From: Cellulomonas taurus | GTDB lineage: Bacteria; Actinomycetota; Actinomycetes; Actinomycetales; Cellulomonadaceae | Reading direction: 5' to 3' | Assembly: GCF_012931845.1 (NCBI RefSeq) | Contig: NZ_CP051884.1 | Coordinates: 2,356,001-2,420,000, forward strand | DNA: 64,000 nt | Shown here: piece by piece, positions 56,496-64,000 of the stretch | Layout of the letters: the number at the start of each line of letters is the position of its first letter | Numbering within the stretch: the stretch's first letter is position 1 | Notes under the pieces: generated by a model | Database searches by the model: none | What the model was told of the DNA's origin: nothing | The model's input: only the letters and a program-made list of their open reading frames with translations | Position numbers and translations under genes: made by a program

Positions 56496-56537
56496 GCGGC
56501 GGGGCCGGGTGGTGCGCGCACCACCCGGCCCCGCCGC
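56496..56537. terminator. Bidirectional terminator between mtnN and the GH35 gene
   Basis: A 20-bp perfect stem (56496-56515 with 56518-56537) with a two-base loop stands four bases after the mtnN stop and just past the convergent GH35 stop. Confidence 0.88.
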
Positions 56538-56542
56538 TGTCG

Positions 56543-58318
56543 TCACTCCTCGCTCGGGCCCAGATCCGGTCCGGCGACGAAGCCGACCCGTGGCCGCGCG
56601 GCACCGTGCAGGTCCAGGATCACGATCCGGTTGTCGCGCTCCCGGAGCAACGGACCGGGCACGTACAGCGTCCCGGTGGGTGAGGCCGACCAGTACCGGC
56701 CGAGCAGGAAGCCGTTCACCCAGACCAGTCCCTTGCCCCAGCCGTCGGTGCGCAGGAAGTGATCGGCACCCGCCACGGTGTCGAAGCTGCCCGCGACCAG
56801 CACCGGACCGGACACCGGTGCGGACGGGTCGAGCCGGGCACCGCGGTCGAGGGCGGACAGCAGCTCCGACCCCAGCGGGTCGAGGGCCAGGGACACCGTG
56901 TCCCAGTCGGTCAGCTCCCGGACCGCGGTCCGGGCACCGCCGATCAGCCCCTTGGCCTCACCGATCCGCTGCCCGTAATTGACCCGGCCCTGGTCCTCGA
57001 CCAGCACCGTCAGCTCACCGGCCCGGCGCGGCAGCGACACCGTGGTGTCGTGCGTGGTGCGGGACAGCACGCCGACCGGTTCGCCGTCCAGCAGCACCAC
57101 CGCCCGATCCCGTGCCTCCCCCACCGTGAGCACCGCGTCCTGTGCGGTGATCGTGGTGCGGTAGGCGATCAGGCCGTCCCACTGCTCGGCGTCGTCCATC
57201 GTCGGCAGCCGGTCCCAGTGCCGGGTGTCGCCGAGCAGACCGGCGTCGATCGCGTCCAGCAACGACAGCCCGGTCGACAGCGTGACCGCGAACTCCGGCG
57301 CCGGTTCCGGGTCGGCGGGCAGTTCCTCCGGCACCGGGGCGTACCGGGCGATCACCGACCGCATGGCGTGGTACTTCGCGGTCGGCGCACCGTGTTCGGC
57401 CAGCGGCGCGTCGTAGTCGTAGCTGGTCGTGATCGGCAGGTAGGTGCCCTTGTCGTTCGCCCCGTTGGTCAGACCGAAGTTGGTCCCACCGTGGAACATG
57501 TACAGGTTCACCGACGCGCCCTGGGCGAGCAGATCGTCCAGGTCCTGCGCGTTCGTCTCCGGCGGGGCGACGTGGTGGTGCTGCCCCCAGGAGTCGAACC
57601 AGCCGTTCCAGAACTCCATGCACATCAGCGGCCCGGTGGGCTGGTGCCGCCGCAGCAGTGCCAGCTTCTCCGTGGCCCGGGAACCGAAGGTGACGGTGCG
57701 GTGCAGCTCGGGCAGTGAGCCCCGCTCCTGCATCGCATCGTCGGCCTGGTCGCAGCTGAGCAACGGCACGGTGATCTCGTGGCCGCGGACCAGCTTGATC
57801 AGGGCGCGCAGGTACTCCGCGTCCTCGCCGTAGGCGCCGTACTCGTTCTCCACCTGCACGGCGATGACCGGCCCACCGTGGTCGATCTGCCGGGCGGCCA
57901 CCAGTGGCAGGTGCTGGTCGTAGTACTCCGCGATCGCGGCGAGGTAGCGCGGCTCGTGCCGGCGCACCCCGACCTCGGGATCGGCCAGCAGCCACCCGGG
58001 CAGTCCGCCGCCGGTCCACTCCGCACAGATGTACGGGCCGGGCCGGACGATGGCGTACATCCCCTCGGCGGCGACCAGGTCCAGGAACCGGCCCAGGTCC
58101 CGCTGCCCGGTGAGGTCGAACACCCCGGGCCTCGGGGCGTGGAAGTTCCACGCCACGTAGGTCTCGATGGTGTTCAACCCCATCAGCCGGGCCTTGCGGA
58201 TCCGGTCCGCCCACTGGTCCGGGTGGACCCGGAAGTAGTGCAGCGCCCCGGAGATGACCTGGAACGGCTTCCCGTCCAGCAGGAAGTCCTGCTCGCCGAT
58301 CTCGAACCTGCTGTTCAT
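56543..58318 (-). CDS. GH35 beta-galactosidase
   Basis: This 591-residue glycosidase has SGALHYFRVHPDQW at the N-terminus, VRPGPYICAEW, the acid/base Glu159 in QVENEYGAYG and the nucleophile Glu235 in CMEFWNGWFDSWG, all GH35 marks. It lacks a signal peptide, so it works on imported beta-galactosides in the cytoplasm. It ends the LacI-controlled operon; ATG 58318 shares a base with the binding-protein stop. A GTG one codon earlier is an alternative. Confidence 0.94.
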   Translation of the reverse strand: MNSRFEIGEQDFLLDGKPFQVISGALHYFRVHPDQWADRIRKARLMGLNTIETYVAWNFHAPRPGVFDLTGQRDLGRFLDLVAAEGMYAIVRPGPYICAEWTGGGLPGWLLADPEVGVRRHEPRYLAAIAEYYDQHLPLVAARQIDHGGPVIAVQVENEYGAYGEDAEYLRALIKLVRGHEITVPLLSCDQADDAMQERGSLPELHRTVTFGSRATEKLALLRRHQPTGPLMCMEFWNGWFDSWGQHHHVAPPETNAQDLDDLLAQGASVNLYMFHGGTNFGLTNGANDKGTYLPITTSYDYDAPLAEHGAPTAKYHAMRSVIARYAPVPEELPADPEPAPEFAVTLSTGLSLLDAIDAGLLGDTRHWDRLPTMDDAEQWDGLIAYRTTITAQDAVLTVGEARDRAVVLLDGEPVGVLSRTTHDTTVSLPRRAGELTVLVEDQGRVNYGQRIGEAKGLIGGARTAVRELTDWDTVSLALDPLGSELLSALDRGARLDPSAPVSGPVLVAGSFDTVAGADHFLRTDGWGKGLVWVNGFLLGRYWSASPTGTLYVPGPLLRERDNRIVILDLHGAARPRVGFVAGPDLGPSEE

Positions 58319-59625
58319 CACTTGACCGTGAAGCCCTGCTCGTTGCCGTAGCTGATCGTCTTCTGCTGCCAGTCGGCCAGTCCCTCGGTCAGCGTGGTGC
58401 CGGAGACGTACGCCTGGCCCACGGTGTCGTTGAAGATGCTGTTGGCGTAGACCTGGTAGGGCAGGTACTGCCAGCCCTCCACGACGTCCTCCGCCGACTG
58501 GGAGAGGACCTCGTTGATCTTCTGCCCGCCGAAGTAGTCGAACTCCTTGTTCAGGAACTCGTCGGACTGCAGGTCAGCGGTGGTCGCCGGGAATCCGCCC
58601 ATCTCGATCCGGGTGGCGACGCCGTCACCGACGGTGGCGTAGTGCAGGAAGTCGTAGGCGAGCTCCTTGTTCGCCGATGCCTCGGTGACCGACAGACCGG
58701 AGCCGCCGTTCTCCGCGGTGGCCGACTGCCCCGCCTCCCACTGCGGCATCGGGGCGACCCGCCACTGCCCCGCGGCCTGCGCGACACCGGACTCCAGGTT
58801 GCCCGGCATCCAGGCGCCGATGGTCAGGGTGGCGATGGTGCCGTTGCCCAGGCCCTGGTACCACTCGTCGGACCAGGAGCTGATCGGGGCCAGCAGGTCG
58901 TCGTCGATCAGCTGCTGCCACAGCCCGGCGAACTTCGCGGAGCCCTCGTCGGTGAAGTCGACGGTGACGTCGGTGCCCTTCACGCTGTACGGCTTGCCGC
59001 CGGCCTGCCAGATCATGCTGGTGGTGAAGCCGGCGTCACCGGTGTCGTTGGTGATGTAGACGTTCGGGTCGGCGGCGTGCAGGGCCTTCGCCGCGGCGAC
59101 GTACTCGTCCCAGGTGGTCGGGATCTCGATGCCGTACTTCTCGAAGACGGTGGTGTTGTAGAACATCGCCATCGGGCCGGAGTCGGCGGGCAGGCCGTAG
59201 ATCCCGTCGCCGGACTGCACGGCGTTCCACGGTCCGGGGCTGAAGGTGCCGTCCAGGTCGGAGGCGCCCAGGTCGGACAGGTCGGCCAGCGCACCGCCGA
59301 GGGCGAACTGCGGCAGCGCGTAGTACTCGATCTGCGCGATGTCCGGCACCCCGGATCCCGCGGCGACGGCGTTCTGCAGCGCGGTGTACTGGTCGTTGCC
59401 GGTGCCGGCGTTCACCACGTCGATGGTGACGTCCGGGTTCTCCTTCATGTACTGCTCGGCGATCGGCTCGACCGTGTTGTCCCAGGCCCAGACGGTGAGC
59501 TTCCCGCCGTCGGCGGCGGCGTCGGTGGAGTCACCGCCGGAGTCGGAGCCGGACGAGCAGGCGGTCAGGCCCAGGGCGAGGGCCCCGACCACGGCGGCAG
59601 TGCGCCAGAGGGTGCGATGAGACAT
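58318..59625 (-). CDS. Sugar-binding lipoprotein of the beta-galactoside importer
   Basis: This 435-residue lipoprotein has a lipobox LTAC (Cys23), a Ser/Gly linker and a family-1 binding fold (LTVWAWDNTVEPIAEQYM, IAQIEYYALPQFA). Position in an operon with GH35 suggests lacto- or galacto-oligosaccharide binding. ATG 59625 has GAGGAA upstream. It is the third gene, after the permeases, an order seen in some actinobacterial sugar operons. Confidence 0.9.
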   Translation of the reverse strand: MSHRTLWRTAAVVGALALGLTACSSGSDSGGDSTDAAADGGKLTVWAWDNTVEPIAEQYMKENPDVTIDVVNAGTGNDQYTALQNAVAAGSGVPDIAQIEYYALPQFALGGALADLSDLGASDLDGTFSPGPWNAVQSGDGIYGLPADSGPMAMFYNTTVFEKYGIEIPTTWDEYVAAAKALHAADPNVYITNDTGDAGFTTSMIWQAGGKPYSVKGTDVTVDFTDEGSAKFAGLWQQLIDDDLLAPISSWSDEWYQGLGNGTIATLTIGAWMPGNLESGVAQAAGQWRVAPMPQWEAGQSATAENGGSGLSVTEASANKELAYDFLHYATVGDGVATRIEMGGFPATTADLQSDEFLNKEFDYFGGQKINEVLSQSAEDVVEGWQYLPYQVYANSIFNDTVGQAYVSGTTLTEGLADWQQKTISYGNEQGFTVK

Positions 59626-59660
59626 GCCAGTTCCTCACATCATTGTGTAGAAGGGGTGGG

Positions 59661-60551
59661 TCATTCCTTGACGGAGCCGGCCGCCAGCCCCGACTGCCAA
59701 TAGCGCTGCAGCAGGAGGAAGGCGACGACCAGCGGGAGGATGGTCAGCAGGGCACCGGTGATCACCAAGTTGAAGATGGCCTGGCCACCGGCAGTGGCTG
59801 CCTGCGCGTTCCAGGCGTTGAGCCCGAGGGTGAGCGGATACCAGTCGGGGTTCTTCAGCATGATCAGCGGCAGGAAGTAGTTGTTCCAGGTCGCGACCAT
59901 GGTGAACAGCAGCACCGTGACGATGCCGGGGCCGAGCAACGGCAGGCTGATCTGGCCGAAGGTGCGCAGTTCGCTGGCACCGTCGACCCGCGCCGCCTCC
60001 ATCAGCTCGGTCGGGATCGCCTCGGCGGCGAAGGTCCACATCAGGTACAGCCCGAACGGGGAGATCAGGGACGGGATGATGACCGACCAGGGCGTGTTGG
60101 TGATGCCCATCTTGCTGAACATCAGGAAGGTCGGGACGGCCAGCGCGGTGCCCGGCACGGCCACCGCGCCGATCACGATGGCGAACACGGCCTTCTTGCC
60201 CGGGAACCGGAACTTGGCCAGGCCGTAACCGCCGAGCACCGCCAGCAGCGTCGCTCCCCCGGCGCCGACCACCACGTACAGGATCGTGTTCAGCAGCCAG
60301 CGGACGAAGATGCCGTCCTGGTAGGTGAGCGTGTCGGCGATGTTGCTGAACAGCGCGAAGTCGCCGCTGAACCACAGGCCGAAGGAGTCGAAGAGCGAGT
60401 TCTGGGTCTTGGTCGCGTTGATCAGCAGCCAGGCCAGGGGCACCAGGCTGTAGAGCAGCACGATGCTGGTCAGCACGGTGAGCAACGGGCTGCGTCGGGT
60501 GCGGGGCTTGTCGGCCCTCGGGGTGCGGGTGCGCAGGGCGGTGGCGGACAT
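59661..60551 (-). CDS. Carbohydrate ABC transporter permease (MalG-like)
   Basis: This 296-residue permease has six hydrophobic segments, the loop MEAARVDGASELRTFGQI that docks to the ATPase and a basic N-terminal tail. ATG 60551 is two bases after the upstream permease stop. It forms the beta-galactoside importer with the MalF-like partner (60554-61489); the ATPase must be encoded elsewhere. Confidence 0.92.
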   Translation of the reverse strand: MSATALRTRTPRADKPRTRRSPLLTVLTSIVLLYSLVPLAWLLINATKTQNSLFDSFGLWFSGDFALFSNIADTLTYQDGIFVRWLLNTILYVVVGAGGATLLAVLGGYGLAKFRFPGKKAVFAIVIGAVAVPGTALAVPTFLMFSKMGITNTPWSVIIPSLISPFGLYLMWTFAAEAIPTELMEAARVDGASELRTFGQISLPLLGPGIVTVLLFTMVATWNNYFLPLIMLKNPDWYPLTLGLNAWNAQAATAGGQAIFNLVITGALLTILPLVVAFLLLQRYWQSGLAAGSVKE

Positions 60552-60553
60552 CG

Positions 60554-61489
60554 TCACGACTCCTTCCGCATGCCGCGGAGCTGGACGACATACGCGACGA
60601 TCATCGTGAGGACGCCCATGATGATCGCGACCGTCGCCGAGTAGTTGTACTGCTGGCCGGAGAAGCCGAGCGAGTAGGCGTACAGGTTCGGGGTGAAGGA
60701 CGTGGTGATCGCGTTCGGCGCCAACGACTGCAGGATGCTCGGCTCGTTGAACAGCTGGAACGACCCGATGATCGAGAAGATGGTGGCGATCACCAGCGCG
60801 CCCCGGATCGCCGGGAGCTTGATCGCAGAGATGATCCGCCACTGCCCGGCGCCGTCGATCTCCGCCGCCTCGTACAGGCTGTGCGGGATCACCCGCAGCG
60901 CCGAGTAGAAGATCAGCATGTTGTAGCCGACGAATTCCCAGGTCACGATGTTGCCGATCGAGGCGAGCACCAGATCGGGTGACAGCGGGTTCGGGAGGCT
61001 GATCCCGAAGGCGTCGTTGATGTTGCCGATCAGGCCGAACCGGGTGCCGTACATGAAGCCCCACATCAGGGTGGCGACCACGGCCGGCACCGCGTAGGGC
61101 AGGAAGATCGAGATCCGGAAGAAGCTCTTGCCGTACAGCCGCCCGGAGTCGATGGCCAGCGCGACCAGCAGCGCGATGCCGAGCATGATCGGCACCTGGA
61201 CCACCAGGAACAGCGCCACCCGACCGGCCGCCGACCACAGCTGCGGGTCGCTGAACGCCCGGGTGTAGTTGTCCAGACCGACGAAGGCGTTGCCGCCCAC
61301 CAGCTGCTGGCGGAACAGGCTGAGGTAGATCGAGTAGCCGATGGGTGCCAGGAACACCAGGGCGAACACGATCATGAACGGTCCGACGAATCCCCACCCG
61401 GTCCAGCGCCGGGAGACACCCCGGGCACTACGTCGAGCGGGGGCCGCCACGGCGGGTCTCGCCAGGGCGGGTGGGACGGTCTGCGTCAC
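60554..61489 (-). CDS. Carbohydrate ABC transporter permease (MalF-like)
   Basis: This 311-residue permease has six hydrophobic segments and the loop YEAAEIDGAGQWRIISAI. The best start is GTG 61489, which has AGGAG eight bases upstream. It is the first gene of the operon and lies only 22 bases from a perfect LacI operator (61512-61529), so repression is likely to act here. Confidence 0.92.
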   Translation of the reverse strand: MTQTVPPALARPAVAAPARRSARGVSRRWTGWGFVGPFMIVFALVFLAPIGYSIYLSLFRQQLVGGNAFVGLDNYTRAFSDPQLWSAAGRVALFLVVQVPIMLGIALLVALAIDSGRLYGKSFFRISIFLPYAVPAVVATLMWGFMYGTRFGLIGNINDAFGISLPNPLSPDLVLASIGNIVTWEFVGYNMLIFYSALRVIPHSLYEAAEIDGAGQWRIISAIKLPAIRGALVIATIFSIIGSFQLFNEPSILQSLAPNAITTSFTPNLYAYSLGFSGQQYNYSATVAIIMGVLTMIVAYVVQLRGMRKES

Positions 61490-61511
61490 GGGGGCCACTC
61501 CTTCGTGGGCT

Positions 61512-61529
61512 GATGTTGACGTCAACATC
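61512..61529. promoter_or_regulatory. LacI operator O1 (permease side)
   Basis: GATGTTGACGTCAACATC is a perfect 18-bp palindrome upstream of the operon's first gene. Its half-site TGTTGAC and central ACGT resemble the second operator. Confidence 0.75.
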
Positions 61530-61588
61530 CGGTGCGGCGTCACGCTGCCACAGCGCCGGGACCGCCGTCAACACCGGGAGGGTCACGG

Positions 61589-61606
61589 AATGGTGACGTC
61601 ACCATT
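61589..61606. promoter_or_regulatory. LacI operator O2 (regulator side)
   Basis: AATGGTGACGTCACCATT is a perfect 18-bp palindrome 77 bases from O1 (start to start). Both share TGACGTCA. A third, diverged site with six of nine matches lies at 61623-61640. Confidence 0.75.
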
Positions 61607-61642
61607 TCACCCGTTCCGCTCGGATGTTCACGTCATCACCGC

Positions 61643-61648
61643 TACCAT
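61643..61648 (+). promoter_or_regulatory. -10 box of lacI (leaderless)
   Basis: TACCAT ends six bases before the ATG at 61655. The diverged operator at 61623-61640 overlaps its upstream side. Confidence 0.5.
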
Positions 61649-61654
61649 CGCCGC

Positions 61655-62680
61655 ATGTCCCGGGTCTCCCGCCCCAACCCGTCCATCGCCGACGTCGCTC
61701 GGCTGGCCGGTGTCTCCGCCCAGACCGTGTCCCGGGTGTCCACCGGTGCCGACAACGTCCGGCCCGCCACCCGCGACCGGGTCCTCGCGGCGATGGACGA
61801 GCTCGGGTACTCGCCGAACCACGCCGCCCGCGCGCTGCGATCCGGCAGCTTCGGGACCATCGGGATGATCGCCCACCGCCTGGCCCGCACCGGCGAGTCC
61901 CGCACCGTCGAGGCCGTGGTCGAGGCAGCCAGGGCCGAGGGCTACACGGTCAGCCTGGTCGACGTCAGCTCGCCCTCCTCCGACGAGGTCACCGAGGCCG
62001 CCGCCCGGCTGTCGCACCAGTCCATCGACGGGCTGGTCATCATCCGCGCCGAGACGGCGACCCCGACCAACCTCGCCCTGCCGCCCCGGGTCCCGGTGGT
62101 CGTGTCCGACAGCCGGTTCGCCGGGCACCACCCCGCCGTCGGCGCCGACCAGGTCACCGGCACCCACCTGGCCGTGCAACACCTGCTCGACCTCGGCCAC
62201 CGCACCGTGCACCACCTCGCCGGACCGGTCAGCTCCGCTCCGGCCGAGATCCGGGTCGAGACCTGGCGCGAACACCTGATCGGTTCCGGCCGCGCCGTGC
62301 CCGAACCCCTGCGCGGCGACTGGTCGGCCCGCTCTGGCTACCAGCAGGGCCAGCGGATCGCCGCCGCCGCCCGCCGCGACCGGATCACCGCCGTCTTCAC
62401 CGCCAACGACGAGATGGCCGCCGGGTTGATCCGCGCGCTCTCCGAGGCCGGGCTACGGGTGCCGCAGGACGTGTCGGTGGTCGGCTTCGACGACATCCCG
62501 CTCGCCGAGTTCCTCTGGCCGCCGCTGACCACGGTGCAGCAGGACTTCCAGTTGATCGGGCACCAGCTGATGGACCTGCTGCTACGCCAGATCCGGCACC
62601 ACGAGCAGCTCTCCGATCAGCGGATCGTGGTGCCGACCCGGCTGGTGGAACGGGGCAGCACCGCCGCACCACGGGAGTGA
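61655..62680 (+). CDS. LacI-family transcriptional repressor
   Basis: This 341-residue repressor has an N-terminal HTH (SIADVARLAGVSAQTVSRVS, about 10-29), a hinge helix NHAARALRSGSFGTIGM and a periplasmic-binding-protein-like ligand domain with FTANDEMAAGLIRAL and VVGFDDIPLAEFLWPPLTTV. It is divergent from the transporter-GH35 operon and its operators (61512-61529, 61589-61606) sit between the two. Ligand is likely a galactoside. ATG 61655 is leaderless. Confidence 0.93.
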   Translation: MSRVSRPNPSIADVARLAGVSAQTVSRVSTGADNVRPATRDRVLAAMDELGYSPNHAARALRSGSFGTIGMIAHRLARTGESRTVEAVVEAARAEGYTVSLVDVSSPSSDEVTEAAARLSHQSIDGLVIIRAETATPTNLALPPRVPVVVSDSRFAGHHPAVGADQVTGTHLAVQHLLDLGHRTVHHLAGPVSSAPAEIRVETWREHLIGSGRAVPEPLRGDWSARSGYQQGQRIAAAARRDRITAVFTANDEMAAGLIRALSEAGLRVPQDVSVVGFDDIPLAEFLWPPLTTVQQDFQLIGHQLMDLLLRQIRHHEQLSDQRIVVPTRLVERGSTAAPRE

Positions 62681-62713
62681 CGGTCCGACGGGACCCCGCC
62701 GGCGACCAGCGAG

Positions 62714-62783
62714 GTGTGACCGACCCGACCGAGGCCCCGACCTACGCGGTGTGACCGGCCCGACCGAGGCCCCGACCGGCGCG
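62714..62783. repeat. 35-bp direct tandem repeat
   Basis: Two 35-base copies (62714-62748 and 62749-62783) start GTGTGACCGACCCGACCGAG and GTGTGACCGGCCCGACCGAG, and a third partial copy begins at 62784. The 178-base gap has no other feature. Confidence 0.7.
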
Positions 62784-62858
62784 GCGTGACCACCACCGGA
62801 ACGAGTGGACCCGCGCCCGCTCCACAGCGCCCAGCCGGAACACCCCGGACCGCGCGAC

Positions 62859-63824
62859 TCAGCGCGCCGTCCGTTCCGGTGCCACCGGGGCGTCCTCCGC
62901 CGGCCCGCCGCGCTGTCGAGGCACCGCCGACAGCGCCCCGATCGCCCGGCTCACCGCCTCCGGGTCCCGGGTCACCAGCACCGGGCACTCGGCGCGGTGG
63001 GCCACCGCGCGGCTCACCGACCCGAGCACGAGGCTGACGAACCCACTCCGTCCCCGGGCGCCGACCACCACCAGCGCCGCATCCGCCGACCGTCGCACCA
63101 GCACGTCCTGCGTGCGCCCCTCGACCAGCCGCACCTCGGTGCGCAGCTCCGGCCGGGTGGCGCACCAGCTCACCGCCCGGTCGGCGACCTGCTGCGCCGC
63201 GAGCCGGGCACCCTCGGCGGTGGACGGCGCTCGCAGGCCGCACAACGGCGGCGCCGAGGTCTGCGCCACCGCGGTCCACGCCACCAGGACCTGCAACGGG
63301 ACGCCCAACGCCTCCGCGGCGTCGCGCCCCTCCTCGATCGCGACGAAGGATGCCGGCGACCCGTCGAAGCCGACCACCACCGGTCCCTGCCGGATCGGCG
63401 CGGCATCCGGCACCACGGCCACCGCCGTCGGCGCATTGTGCAGCACACCGGAGGCCACCGACCCGATCAGCGGACCGCCACGGCGACCCGCTCCGTGGCG
63501 ACCGATCACCACCATCGGCGCATGGATCGCCCGCTCGGTCAGCACCGCCACCGGCGAGCCGAAGTCCAGCACCGGCCGCACCGTGATCTCCGGCGCCGCC
63601 TCGGCCGCGATCCGTGCCCCTTCGGCGGGCACCTCCCGGACCTGCTCGACCACCCGTCGACCGAGCCAGGTGTCCCCGGCTCCACCATTCGGTTGCCCGG
63701 CGAATCCCCAGGCGCACACCACCTCGACCGGCCTGCCGCGTTCCCTGGCCCGGGCGGCCGCCCACCGCACGGCGGTGGCGGCCTGCGGCGACCCGTCGTA
63801 CCCGACCACGATCGCGCTCCGCAT
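62859..63824 (-). CDS. Tandem universal stress protein
   Basis: This 321-residue protein has two USP domains. The first begins AIVVGYDGSPQAATAVRWAA and has VIGRHGAGRRGGPLIGSVA, where the ATP-binding motif G-2x-G-9x-G is close to consensus. The second has VVVGFDGSPASFVAIEEG and VVVGARGRSGFVSLVLGSVSRAV. Tandem USPs of actinobacteria respond to hypoxia or stationary phase. ATG 63824 has GGAGG six bases upstream. It is a single gene. Confidence 0.92.
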   Translation of the reverse strand: MRSAIVVGYDGSPQAATAVRWAAARARERGRPVEVVCAWGFAGQPNGGAGDTWLGRRVVEQVREVPAEGARIAAEAAPEITVRPVLDFGSPVAVLTERAIHAPMVVIGRHGAGRRGGPLIGSVASGVLHNAPTAVAVVPDAAPIRQGPVVVGFDGSPASFVAIEEGRDAAEALGVPLQVLVAWTAVAQTSAPPLCGLRAPSTAEGARLAAQQVADRAVSWCATRPELRTEVRLVEGRTQDVLVRRSADAALVVVGARGRSGFVSLVLGSVSRAVAHRAECPVLVTRDPEAVSRAIGALSAVPRQRGGPAEDAPVAPERTAR

Positions 63825-63945
63825 GACGCCCTCCTCGACGTTGCCATCTCCACCATGCGTCGAATCGCGACCGCGCGCCAAGGGACGAGGGTCCCGGACC
63901 GACGCATCGCGCGGATCCGGCACCACCCGCCCTATCGTGGGCGCA

Positions 63946-63970
63946 CCGCACCGCACCGCACCGCACCGCA
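63946..63970. repeat. CCGCA microsatellite
   Basis: Five perfect CCGCA units (63946-63970) lie in the gene-free end of the window, upstream of the USP gene. The remaining sequence to 64000 shows nothing clear. Confidence 0.8.
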
Positions 63971-64000
63971 CCCACCCCACCACCCGCCTCCGCCCGCACC

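Noticed and set aside
62714..62783. Tandem 35-bp repeat as a coding fragment or attachment site
   Set aside because: No integrase or tRNA is near and the frame has no homology; it is a simple tandem duplication.

Overview
The window is high-GC chromosomal DNA with short intergenic gaps, many GTG starts, actinobacterial marker families (DUF3039, DUF2017 beside clpS, EttA, oligoribonuclease beside tRNA-His) and many start codons placed 6-8 bases after a TANNNT box, as in leaderless transcription. This fits an actinobacterium. The sugar-polymer genes suggest a Micrococcales member near Cellulomonas or its relatives; that placement is inference. There is no prophage, IS element, CRISPR array, rRNA operon or antibiotic gene cluster.

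Layout. 1-7.7 kb: end of a DUF2867 protein, a thioesterase, EttA, an SSB and two adjacent dynamin-like GTPases, then tRNA-Arg. 7.9-12.5 kb: an M20 amidohydrolase with an MFS exporter, a MarR regulator under a textbook leaderless promoter, oligoribonuclease and tRNA-His. 12.5-17.2 kb: an ATP-grasp protein and an osmoprotectant (OpuC-like) ABC transporter whose binding protein looks circularly permuted. 17.2-24.5 kb: a MerA/Lpd-like flavoprotein, a chemoreceptor, a methyltransferase, tRNA-Lys, a GroES-like protein, Bcp peroxiredoxin, tRNA-Leu, thioredoxin, DUF4916 and a Pr6Pr membrane protein. 24.4-31.4 kb: an ABC-F protein and the cluster clpS-DUF2017-murI-MBL-rph-rdgB on the minus strand, with pncB divergent from clpS. 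31.7-35.2 kb: a small membrane protein, a helicase, DUF3039 and an AbiEi/DUF559 protein lying between two 20-bp repeat arrays. 35.7-44.9 kb: an amino-sugar operon (ROK regulator, binding protein, two permeases, ROK kinase, nagB), a PfkB kinase and pgi. 44.9-56.5 kb: GH51 arabinofuranosidase, HtrA-type protease, amidohydrolase, ketopantoate reductase-like protein, S4 protein, DUF72, UMF1 transporter, hydrolase, AlkA-like glycosylase and luxS-mtnN. 56.5-62.7 kb: a LacI-controlled operon of ABC transporter and GH35 beta-galactosidase. 62.9-63.8 kb: a tandem universal stress protein.

How the parts work together. Three carbohydrate loci (amino sugar, arabinoside, beta-galactoside) each carry a recognisable operator palindrome. 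They feed central metabolism through nagB and pgi. The osmoprotectant transporter, thiol peroxidase, thioredoxin and universal stress protein form a scattered stress set. LuxS and MtnN together detoxify S-adenosylhomocysteine.

Most unusual: the permuted binding protein (16098-17102); a 20-bp repeat family at five intergenic sites, reaching 11 tandem copies at 35411-35630; and the repeated leaderless-promoter pattern.
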